Positions 43,810 to 51,033 of a stretch of DNA of 64,000 nt are shown here, in pieces (positions within the stretch are counted from its first letter, which is position 1; each line of letters starts with the position of its first letter). The position numbers and the translations under genes were made by a program. The stretch is from Candidatus Microthrix subdominans (GTDB taxonomy: Bacteria; Actinomycetota; Acidimicrobiia; Acidimicrobiales; Microtrichaceae), in the NCBI GenBank assembly GCA_016719385.1, contig JADJZA010000001.1, forward strand, positions 992,001 through 1,056,000, given 5' to 3'. The notes under the pieces were generated by a model. It did no database searches. It had not been told where the DNA came from and saw nothing but the letters and a program-made list of their open reading frames with translations.

Positions 43810-44042
43810 GCGGCCCGCGAGGTATCGAGGGATCGTGCCCAGCGGCTCGCCGGCGGCGACCCCTTGCTGATCGCTCAGGTCGGATAGGCGGGCCGCGTCG
43901 GGGTGAAACTCGCGCCGGCTGATCGGATAAGCGCCGGAACGTGCGGCGTCGACCGATGCGTTCCCGGTGGCGCCGACGGCCGCCGGGGCGGTGTCGACCC
44001 TGTTCTGGTCGCCGCTGGGAGCGGCGCGTTCGGTGGGCAGGC

Positions 44043-44234
44043 TCAGGCGTCCCCGCCGTCGGTGTCACCACCGTCGGTGTCGCCCGCACCGGCGTCGCCG
44101 TCCCCATCGCCATCGTCGCCGGCGTCCCCGTCGCCGTCACCGGGGTCGGTCCCGTCGCCGTCACCATCGGTGGAGGCAACGATCGTGTCGTCTTCGGGCC
44201 AGTCGGTACGGATCTCGTCAAAGGTGATGCTCAT
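44043..44234 (-). CDS. small Asp/Gly-rich peptide, possible hydroxylase substrate
   Basis: The 63-residue product starts MSITFDEIRTDWPEDD and then becomes a repeat of Asp, Gly, Ala and Thr (units such as DGDGDG, GDGDAG, DTDGG) to its end. It contains no Cys and almost no basic residue. The repeat could bind calcium. It lies on the same strand directly upstream of the JmjC cupin gene, and the open frame of that gene reaches back to overlap its stop. A leader-plus-repetitive-core layout next to an oxygenase suggests a modified peptide, but this is inference. It might instead be low-complexity coding noise. Confidence 0.45.
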   Translation of the reverse strand: MSITFDEIRTDWPEDDTIVASTDGDGDGTDPGDGDGDAGDDGDGDGDAGAGDTDGGDTDGGDA

Positions 44235-44323
44235 GGTTGGGACCATACCCCAGCGCGGCTCGCCGCAAGCGACAAATCTGACGCCTCCGAAACGCCGAAG
44301 CTGCGGGTTTCCTGAGGCCGGTG

Positions 44324-44821
44324 TCAGCTCCCAGGTGCCAGGAACCCGTCGCGGTCGCGGAGGTTGACCTGGTCGTGGCGGGCGGCGACCGCGTCGATCT
44401 GCTCCGGGGTCGGATCGGGATCGTTCACGTGCAGCTCGATCAGTTCCCGGAAGTACTCCTCCCGGGCCACCCCGGGAGTGAACAGGATCAGCATGCGAGC
44501 CGGTTCGTCCTCGCTGGCGTTGGCGAACCCGTGAACGCCGTGGCGCGGCACGAAGGCGAAGTCCCCCGACCCAGCGATGACCACCTCGTCACCCAGCGTC
44601 AGCGCCACCGATCCCTCAAGGACGTAGAAAGATTCGGTGAAACCGGTGTGGTAGTGCGCCCCAGCCCTGCCGTCGGGGGTGATGTCCACCTCGAACAACC
44701 CGAACTCGCCGCCGGTGACGTCCCCGGTCGCCACCAACAGTGGCCCCAGACCGTCCGATGTCGCACGAGGCTGCTCGGTCCTGCTGCGGAAGCTCAGCGA
44801 TGGATCGGTAGGTGCGGTCAC
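44324..44821 (-). CDS. cupin domain-containing protein
   Basis: The product is 165 residues from GTG 44821, chosen for the AAAGGAAAG just upstream. The single cupin barrel shows the two metal-binding motifs: GRAGAHYHTGFTESFYVLEG (His, His, Glu) and FVPRHGVHGFAN (His). It has a helical C-terminal tail (REEYFRELIELH). Such proteins include small dioxygenases, isomerases and sensors; the reaction is not evident. It is separate from the JmjC gene by the small peptide gene and about 90 bases. Confidence 0.82.
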   Translation of the reverse strand: MTAPTDPSLSFRSRTEQPRATSDGLGPLLVATGDVTGGEFGLFEVDITPDGRAGAHYHTGFTESFYVLEGSVALTLGDEVVIAGSGDFAFVPRHGVHGFANASEDEPARMLILFTPGVAREEYFRELIELHVNDPDPTPEQIDAVAARHDQVNLRDRDGFLAPGS

Positions 44822-44989
44822 GTGCTTTCCTTTGGCGTTGCTGTCGTGATGGACGTCCCTTTCGGGAGTCCCAGCGCCGTGCGTCACGCTACGCCGGTCA
44901 CATCCAAGGGGGAAGCACTTCCTCGGTCACCGGCGGGTTTGGCGCTCGGCCCGGCCCGTCCTGGCATGGACGCGGGATACCCTCGCACC

Positions 44990-46015
44990 ATGGCACCATC
45001 GGTCAGCGCCGCCGAGACCAGCGCAGGGCTGGTCACCCCCCGGGAAACGTGTGACGACTGTGGGTTCGACTCGATGCGTTGGTCTCGCCAGGATGCCATC
45101 CGCACCGTCGAAAAGGCCGAGTGGCTGACGGCCTTGGCCGTGGAGCGGTTGCCGGATGGTGTCTGGCTCACCCGGCCCGATCGGTCGATGCCGGCGATCG
45201 GCGAACACGTGGACCATCTGGCCTCGGTGATGGCGACCTGGTTGATGCGTGCCGAGCTCTTGGTCGATGCGCTCGGAATCGATGTCGCCGAGTCTCCCGA
45301 GCAGCCGATCATCGGCGATGGTGCCAACCTCGATCGTGCGAACTCGCTGGAGGCGTTGCGGGTCATGGCCAGCCGTCACGGTGCGTACCTGCGGTCGGTC
45401 GATGAAGCGACCTGGGCCAACGCGATCACCGTCGGTGGCGAGTCGTTCTCGCTGGACTGGGGCGTGCGCCACAGCGCTCACGAGGTGATGCACCACCTGT
45501 GGGCCATCGCTGGTGTGCGCCAGCGGCTGGGCGACGTGTTGACGCTTGGGGGAGGCACGGTGGCATCGCTGCATGCAAGCGGTGGTGGTGTGCCCAAACC
45601 TGAGATTCCGTCGGCCGAGATCGATGTCGGCGGGGTTGTCGGCGATGCCCAGGCGGCCCGCCAGTATCACGGGCGGCCGTGGCAGGCGTTGTGTCTGTGG
45701 TCCACCGAAGTGGTCGAGGCGTGGGCCGCGGAGGGGCATCCGATCTTCCCCGGTGCCGCTGGGGAAAACCTCAGCCTGAGCGGTCTCGACTGGTCACAGA
45801 TTCGGGCCGGTCTCATCGTGCAGGTTGGCGACATGACGGCCCGCGTGTCCGCTCCGGCGGTGCCATGCACCAAGAACAGCCGCTGGTTTTCCGATCGGGA
45901 TCACCGACGCCTGGGCCACGACGTCAGCCCGGGTCGCGCTCGCTGGTACGCCAGCGTCCTCACCCCCGGGCGGGTGGAGCCGGGCGATCCGGTGAGCGTC
46001 CATTCCGGCGGCTGA
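44990..46015 (+). CDS. DinB-like and MOSC domain fusion protein
   Basis: The product is about 341 residues from ATG 44990. The first 170 residues resemble a DinB/YfiT four-helix bundle, with histidines in IGEHVDHLASVMATWLMRAE and SAHEVMHHLWAIAGVRQRLGD as metal ligands. The second part is a MOSC domain (ALCLWSTEVVEAW, GAAGENLSLSGLDWSQIRAG, and the conserved Cys in APAVPCTKN). MOSC domains carry sulphur on that Cys for molybdenum-enzyme or detoxification chemistry; DinB-type bundles are often thiol-dependent transferases. The pairing suggests a thiol- or sulphur-linked role, inferred only. Confidence 0.85.
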   Translation: MAPSVSAAETSAGLVTPRETCDDCGFDSMRWSRQDAIRTVEKAEWLTALAVERLPDGVWLTRPDRSMPAIGEHVDHLASVMATWLMRAELLVDALGIDVAESPEQPIIGDGANLDRANSLEALRVMASRHGAYLRSVDEATWANAITVGGESFSLDWGVRHSAHEVMHHLWAIAGVRQRLGDVLTLGGGTVASLHASGGGVPKPEIPSAEIDVGGVVGDAQAARQYHGRPWQALCLWSTEVVEAWAAEGHPIFPGAAGENLSLSGLDWSQIRAGLIVQVGDMTARVSAPAVPCTKNSRWFSDRDHRRLGHDVSPGRARWYASVLTPGRVEPGDPVSVHSGG

Positions 46016-46020
46016 CTCGC

Positions 46021-46450
46021 CCGTCGATGGTGGGCAAAGTGAATGCTGTCTCGACGCCACGTTCAGGCCGCCGTGGAAGCAGCGCATGAAGGCGGTTTGC
46101 TCCCAGGTCGTCTCCGCCAAGGGAAGCGCGCCATCCTCATCACCGTCAGCCCACAGGCACTGGACCTGAGCATCGAGAAGCCAGTCGGTTCCGAACAGCG
46201 TGCTGCCGGACGCCAGGATCGCCCTTCCGTGTTCCACCTCGGACCGGGCACCCTCGAGGCCGCCTCGTCGCAGCGCCAGCCGTGAGCGCAGCGCCAGCCG
46301 TGAGCGCAGCGCCAGGAAGTAAGGCCTGAAGTTCATGCTGTCGGCGTCGTCGATGTCGGCCAGGCCGGCCTCGATGTCGGCGTCCGCCTCGTCGTGGGCA
46401 CCGCGGTAGACGTGCAGCGACGCTGGGATCGCCAGGCCCAGCCTGCTGAT
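46021..46450 (-). pseudogene. fragment of a TPR-type regulatory protein
   Basis: On the minus strand a frame gives helix-repeat-like blocks: LHVYRGAHDEADADIEAGL, RGGLEGARSEVEHGRAIL, LLDAQVQCLWADGDEDGALP and LAETTWEQTAFMRC. These resemble TPR arrays of transcription activators (LuxR/BTAD type). There is an exact 18-base tandem repeat inside (giving RSRLALRSRLAL). Neither end is natural: it runs into unrelated sequence on both sides and overlaps the P450 remnant. I regard it as a remnant. Confidence 0.4.
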
Positions 46451-46740
46451 GTGGTCGCCTATCTCGCTGGGCGCGACGAACGCTCGTGGCCCGATGCTGA
46501 GCGGTTCGATCCGGACCGGTTCGAGGACCCGACCGATCACCAGCGCGGGCTCGCCCGCCAGGCGTGGGTTCCCTTCGGCCGGGGACCGCACATGTGGTTC
46601 GGCTTTGCGTTGGCTCAGATGGAGCTGTCTATCGTGCTGTCGCGGCTGGTTCAGGCGCTGGACATCACGATCGTCGCTCGGACCATGCCCCGACCGGTCG
46701 GCACCTGGTCAATCGCCCGTCCGGCGGCGTCGTCGTGCGG
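46450..46740 (+). pseudogene. cytochrome P450 C-terminal remnant
   Basis: In frame with 46394 the sequence reads AYLAGRDERSWPDAERFDPD, then AWVPFGRGPHMWFGFALAQ and ELSIVLSRLVQALDI, clearly the last 90 residues of a P450. The heme-ligand Cys is replaced: the loop reads FGRGPHMWFG instead of FGxGxHxCxG, so heme cannot bind normally. The rest of the gene is missing. It is a dead fragment. Confidence 0.8.
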
Positions 46741-46745
46741 GGACG

Positions 46746-47154
46746 ATGTCAGATTTGGCGCCGTCGACGGTCGATCCAACCGATGGCTCAACCGCTGCGG
46801 CACTGGTCGTCAGCCGGCGGAACCGAGGGTCGCTGGTGGCGTTTCAGGTGCGGGGTATCGACCGAGCGGTCGCGGGGACGAGGTACCGGCGCGCACGTCC
46901 ATGCCGGACCTTGTGTCGCCGGCGACGGAGCGGCCGCAGGACCGCACTACAACTCCACGGGTGGTGCGGTCGTTGGACCGTCCACTGAGGTCTGGCTGGA
47001 CTTCACAGTCCGGCCCGACGGGACCGCGTTGGCAGTCGCGCTGGTTCCCTTCGTCGTCCCGCCCGGTGCGCGCTCGATCGTGATCCATGCGATGGCGAGG
47101 ATGCCAAACGGGATGGCCGGGGCTCGCCTGGCCTGTCTGCCGCTCCAGCTCTGA
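46746..47154 (+). pseudogene. Cu/Zn superoxide dismutase-like gene with frameshift
   Basis: From ATG 46746 one frame gives a start and GSLVAFQVRGIDRAVAGTRY. At about 46885 the similarity changes to another frame with GAHVHAGPCVAGDGAAAGPH, the copper-ligand HxH, the disulphide Cys and the zinc region of SodC, then VWLDFTVRPDGTA, ARSIVIHAMA with another His and ACLPLQL at the end. Both parts together make a short SodC-like domain, so one frameshift breaks it. No signal peptide is visible. Confidence 0.6.
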
Positions 47155-47292
47155 ACATTGCGTCGGATGCGCGCCGAGGTGGGCGGCGTGCGGGCTTCAG
47201 ATGCGAGAGAGGGCAGCACTGGGTCGATGAGAGTGGTCAGGCGCTGATCCAGGGTCCGCCGCCGCCGAGCCGGTCGATCTCGACACGCACGA

Positions 47293-48228
47293 TCACCGAG
47301 GTACCAGGCGGTGGCCCTCGTCGATCATCCCACGATCCCAGCGGTCGCGGTCCTGGTCGCCCAGACGGACCGGCAATCCGTCGACGTCGGTGCGGGCAGG
47401 CCGACGTGACTCGGTGAGCAGGAGGAATGCCAGCAGGCCGACGACCCCAGGTTCGTCCGGCATCAGCTCGGTGAGCAGCCGGGCCAGCCGGATCGCTTCG
47501 GCGGCCAGCTCGGTTCGGACCAAACTGGGGCCGGAGGTGGCGGTGTGCCCTTCGTTGTAGATGAGGTAGATCGTGGCCATCACGGCGCCGAGGCGGTCGG
47601 GGAGTTCGTGGTCGGCCGGTATCCGGTAGGCGATGTGGTTGTGGCGGATCTTGCGCTTGGCCCGCACCAGGCGCTGGGCCATGGTGGCCGCGGGCACCAG
47701 AAAGGCCCGGGCGATCTCGTCGGTCTGCAACCCCCCGAGCAACCGCAGGGTGAGCGCTACTTGCGTGTCGGGCGCCAGGGCCGGGTGACAGCACAGGAAG
47801 ATCAGCCGCAACTGATCGTCCGCGACCACGTCGGTGTCGCCCAGCTCGTCGATCACCGGTGGATCCGGCTGGTCGGTCGCGATCGTCGCCAGGTGGTGGG
47901 CGGCCCGGTGGTGCTGAGGTCGCTTGGCCTCGCGACGGACGTGGTCGATGCCCCGGTTGCGCGCCGTCGTGGTGATCCATGCGCCCGGGTTGGGCGGGAT
48001 GCCGCTGTCCGGCCATCGCTGCGCAGCGATGGCGAAAGCCTCGCCCACGGCGTCCTCGGCGAGGTCGATGTCGCCGAGCACCCGCACCATCGTGGCCGTG
48101 CACCGGCCCACCTCCGCCCGGTAGATCGCGTCGAACGCGCCGCTGTCGAACGGCTTCGACCGCAGCGGCCGAGTATCGCGAGGTCGACCGTTGGGCGGTT
48201 GGGCATCGGACGGGCGGAGGTGGGTCAC
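47293..48228 (-). CDS. ECF-type sigma factor (YCII-associated), C-terminally truncated
   Basis: The product is 311 residues. Sigma region 2 lies in FDAIYRAEVGRCTATMVRVL and DIDLAEDAVGEAFAIAAQRWP, followed by NPGAWITTTARNRGIDHVRR; region 4 is in LTLRLLGGLQTDEIARAFL and AATMAQRLVRAKRKIR. The DUF6596-type extension follows (RLGAVMATIYLIYNEGHTA, VGLLAFLLLTESRRPARTD) but stops soon after DQDRDRWDRGMI; family members usually continue about 100 residues. The missing end borders the decayed region at 46-47.2 kb, which suggests a deletion. It follows the YCII-like gene by 25 bases, a standard pair. Confidence 0.85.
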   Translation of the reverse strand: MTHLRPSDAQPPNGRPRDTRPLRSKPFDSGAFDAIYRAEVGRCTATMVRVLGDIDLAEDAVGEAFAIAAQRWPDSGIPPNPGAWITTTARNRGIDHVRREAKRPQHHRAAHHLATIATDQPDPPVIDELGDTDVVADDQLRLIFLCCHPALAPDTQVALTLRLLGGLQTDEIARAFLVPAATMAQRLVRAKRKIRHNHIAYRIPADHELPDRLGAVMATIYLIYNEGHTATSGPSLVRTELAAEAIRLARLLTELMPDEPGVVGLLAFLLLTESRRPARTDVDGLPVRLGDQDRDRWDRGMIDEGHRLVPR

Positions 48229-48253
48229 GACTGGAGCGGTGGGCGCTGTCGGT

Positions 48254-48604
48254 CTATTCGCCCTGCAGCGGGCGAACCTCGACGGGGTTCATGCACGCCT
48301 CGGAGCCCTTGCGTGCCCACTCGAGGGCGGCGTCCAGGTCGGCGACATCGATGATCCAGAATCCACCGATCTGCTCCTTGGCCTCGGCGAGGGGACCATC
48401 GGTGACCGACATGCCCGCCTCGGTCGCCCTCACCACGCTGGCGGACGAGGCCGGCTGCAGCCCGCCGGCGAACACCCACGATCCGCTGGCCTGCAGCGAC
48501 TCGTTGAACCGGTCGACCTGGGCGAAGGCCCTCTGCATCGTCTCGTCGTCCGGGTAGACCTCGTCGTCCTCAGCGTGCCACACCGAAAGCAGGTACTGCG
48601 CCAT
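48254..48604 (-). CDS. YCII-related (DGPF) domain protein
   Basis: The product has 116 residues: AQYLLSVWHAEDDE at the start, then AGGLQPASSASVVRAT and VTDGPLAEAKEQIGGFWII, the YCII/DGPF pattern with the conserved DGPxxExKE. These small proteins are commonly encoded directly before an ECF sigma factor with the DUF6596 extension, as here. Their chemical role is unknown; they may be ligand sensors. ATG 48604 follows a short divergent intergenic region. Confidence 0.9.
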   Translation of the reverse strand: MAQYLLSVWHAEDDEVYPDDETMQRAFAQVDRFNESLQASGSWVFAGGLQPASSASVVRATEAGMSVTDGPLAEAKEQIGGFWIIDVADLDAALEWARKGSEACMNPVEVRPLQGE

Positions 48605-48755
48605 GTTGTCGTCTCCATCGTTTTGGTGTCCGGCACTCTGCCAGACACCAGTACAACGAACGAACCGGCAGCGATCGACAGGATCGACGAGATTTCTTTG
48701 AGGAGCAGGTGGATTCGAGGGTTGGTTGTCCCTGTGTCGCCTCATACTGGGGTAC

Positions 48756-50057
48756 ATGGGTTCGATGGTGTTGGCACACGATGCGGTTGCTGCGATCGAC
48801 GGGATCAATGTCGGTCTCGATCGGTTGTTTGCGGCCGGGGTGGTGCCGATCGACGGCAAGGACGCCATCGTGTGGTTGCGTGAGCTCGAGGTGTTGCGCC
48901 GTCGGGTCGACGCTGCGGCCACCGGCCTGGTGGGTGCGATCGACCGTGACGGCCTGTACGTCGACGATGGGCACGCCTCGGCCACGGTGATGGCCAAACA
49001 CCACGCCAAGCTGTCCGGTGGCGAGGCGGCAGCCCGTGAGAAGACTGCGCGGGCATGTCGTGACCTGCCGAAGTTGGCCGATGCTTGGGCCCATGGTGAG
49101 ATCGGCACCGACCAGATGCACCTGCTGGGGCGGGTCCACGCCAACGAGCGTGTTGCGCCGGCCATGGAGGCCCGCCAGGATGAGTTCCTGGCTGACGCCG
49201 AAACGATGTCGGCGAAGCAGTTCGAGTCGAAAACCCGCCAGTGGGAGCGGTTGATCGACGAGGACGGCCCCGAACCGGCCAACGAACGCAACCACACAAA
49301 CCGTGACGCCAAACTGGTCCCCAACCCGTGGGACGGCTCGTGGGACCTCACCGGGTTTTACGCGTCGCTGCAGGGCGCCGAGATGCGCGAGATCCTCGAC
49401 CACTACGTCGATGCCGAGTTTCAAACCGACTGGAACCAGGCCAAGGCCATTTTCGGCGACGCCGTCACCAACGCCGACCTGGAGCGGACCGCACCCCAAC
49501 GGCGCGCCGACGCGCTCCACCGGCTGTTCCAAGACGCAGCCGGCTCACCGGCCGGGGCCGTCCCTCCGGGGTTCGTCCACAACATTCACTGGTCGGCCGC
49601 GGCCTATCAAGAGATGCTCAGGGCGCTCGACGCCGACCGGGCCCCGAGGTTCGATCCGGACACGTTCATGTGTCGCACCGGTGACGGTCACGGCGTTGAC
49701 CCGACCGAAGCGGCCACCAACAGCCTCGACGGTCTCGCCGCCCAGATCCGCCGCGTGATCGTCGATGCCGCCGGTGTGGTCATCGACCTCGGCCGGGCCC
49801 GACGGTTCACCGGTTCGGCCCGCACAGCCGCCACCGCCGGGCACACCTGTTGTGTGTGGCCGGGCTGCACCGTCCCGGCCAGCGCCTGTGAGGTCGACCA
49901 CCTCACCGAATACGGCCGTGGTGGCCCGACCAGTCCTTCCAACGCAGCCCCGCTGTGCGGCAAACACAACCGCTGGAAACAGAAGGGCTTCCAAATCCAC
50001 CGAGACCCCACCGGCAACTGGCACACGATCCGGCCCGACGGATCACAGCTGGAATGA
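48756..50057 (+). CDS. DUF222/HNH endonuclease domain protein (13E12-like)
   Basis: The product is about 433 residues from ATG 48756 (MGSMVLAHDAVAAI). The large N-terminal DUF222 domain (for example RELEVLRRRVDAAATGLVGA and LPKLADAWAHGEIGTDQMHL) is followed by an HNH module: CCVWPGCTVPASACEVDHLT with zinc cysteines and catalytic His, then NAAPLCGKHNRWKQKGF. Such proteins are multicopy in actinobacteria and are linked to repetitive 13E12 families; their role is unknown. No frameshift seen. Confidence 0.88.
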   Translation: MGSMVLAHDAVAAIDGINVGLDRLFAAGVVPIDGKDAIVWLRELEVLRRRVDAAATGLVGAIDRDGLYVDDGHASATVMAKHHAKLSGGEAAAREKTARACRDLPKLADAWAHGEIGTDQMHLLGRVHANERVAPAMEARQDEFLADAETMSAKQFESKTRQWERLIDEDGPEPANERNHTNRDAKLVPNPWDGSWDLTGFYASLQGAEMREILDHYVDAEFQTDWNQAKAIFGDAVTNADLERTAPQRRADALHRLFQDAAGSPAGAVPPGFVHNIHWSAAAYQEMLRALDADRAPRFDPDTFMCRTGDGHGVDPTEAATNSLDGLAAQIRRVIVDAAGVVIDLGRARRFTGSARTAATAGHTCCVWPGCTVPASACEVDHLTEYGRGGPTSPSNAAPLCGKHNRWKQKGFQIHRDPTGNWHTIRPDGSQLE

Positions 50058-50082
50058 CCGGGCTTCTCGGCGGCGCTGGCGA

Positions 50083-50556
50083 CTAGATCGTGTCGTTGTA
50101 CAGAGGCGGGCCGCCACCGTTGAGGTCGATGACCTTCAGACGATTGTTGCGCTTGACGTAGATCGACTTGTACACCTTCCGCCCGTCGGCGTCGGCGTAC
50201 AGGATCACCCGCGTGTTCGGGTTATCGGTCTCGATCTCCGGGGTCAGGGAGTCGAGGTTGCCGATCGTGCTTTGGAGCACGGCGTACTCCTCGAAGCCGG
50301 CCAGTTCCGAGGCGGCGGGGGCGTCGGTCGGCGGGCCGGGGGTGGCCGTGGTCGGGCTGCTGGGCACGGTGGTACTCGGCTCGCTCGTCTCGGGTGGCTC
50401 CGAAGTCGGGGCTGCGACGGTGGTCGTCGTGGCCTCGGCGGTCGTCGCGCTCACGGAGTCGCCCGTGCTGTCGGCCTCGTCGGAGCCGCCGCACGCGGCC
50501 AATCCGATCGACGCAACCAACGTGATCGAGAGTAAGTAGGGACGCAGTGGCTTCAC
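50083..50556 (-). CDS. lipoprotein, Thr/Ser/Pro-rich
   Basis: The product has 157 residues. A lipoprotein signal peptide is clear: basic start MKPLRPY, hydrophobic LLSITLVASIGL and lipobox LAAC (Cys21). A Thr/Ser/Pro/Glu-rich spacer (residues 28-80) is followed by a small domain with RVILYADADGRKVYKSIYVK and NRLKVIDLNGGGP. It is likely anchored outside the membrane. Function unknown. Confidence 0.8.
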   Translation of the reverse strand: MKPLRPYLLSITLVASIGLAACGGSDEADSTGDSVSATTAEATTTTVAAPTSEPPETSEPSTTVPSSPTTATPGPPTDAPAASELAGFEEYAVLQSTIGNLDSLTPEIETDNPNTRVILYADADGRKVYKSIYVKRNNRLKVIDLNGGGPPLYNDTI

Positions 50557-50644
50557 GGATGGCTCCTCAGGGGAAAGGTGTGGGGAGGGCCGAAAGAGCC
50601 AGAGGGTCGAGGAGCGGTACCCACGCCTCGCCGGGACAAACGAA

Positions 50645-50681
50645 ACCCCAGGTCTCCCGGAAGTCCGGTGTGACCTGGGGT
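50645..50681 (-). terminator. terminator after tRNA-Lys
   Basis: ACCCCAGGTC (50645-50654) pairs perfectly with GACCTGGGGT (50672-50681). Reading the minus strand after tRNA-Lys, the hairpin is followed by TTTCGTTT. On the + strand it is followed by CTCGGTTTT, so it may work both ways. Confidence 0.8.
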
Positions 50682-50691
50682 CTCGGTTTTG

Positions 50692-50765
50692 TACGCCCCC
50701 CGGGACTCGAACCCGGAACCTACGGATTAAGAGTCCGACGCTCTAACCAATTGAGCTAGAGGCGC
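50692..50765 (-). tRNA. tRNA-Lys(CTT)
   Basis: A standard cloverleaf on the minus strand: acceptor GCGCCTC, anticodon loop CTCTTAA giving CTT, T-arm CCGGG/CCCGG, discriminator A. The CCA tail is not encoded. Confidence 0.96.
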
Positions 50766-50857
50766 AAGACCGACCACTGTACAGCCCGAGCGCCACGCGC
50801 CACCAACGAAACTGTCGTGGCGAATGGCTCGTCGTCCACCGGCAGGCCGGGCGCGAA

Positions 50858-50890
50858 ACGACCGCCCGACCCACAGGGCCGGGCGGTCGT
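50858..50890 (-). terminator. terminator after tRNA-His
   Basis: ACGACCGCCCG (50858-50868) pairs with CGGGCGGTCGT (50880-50890). On the minus strand the hairpin is followed by TTTCG. It lies a few bases after the tRNA-His 3' end. Confidence 0.75.
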
Positions 50891-50893
50891 CGG

Positions 50894-50971
50894 TGGGGTG
50901 AGCGAGGGGACTCGAACCCCCGGCCTCCAGGATCACAACCTGGCGCTCTAACCAGCTGAGCTACGCCCACC
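50894..50971 (-). tRNA. tRNA-His(GTG)
   Basis: The minus strand folds as a tRNA with anticodon GTG (loop TTGTGAT). The histidine identity feature, an extra G at position -1 facing C73, is present, and CCA is encoded (tgg at 50894-50896). Confidence 0.96.
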
Positions 50972-51033
50972 AAGTGCACCCAATGCTAGGCCCTGGGCCC
51001 GTCGGTGTGGAAGTTGGTTGCGCCAGTAGCGGG

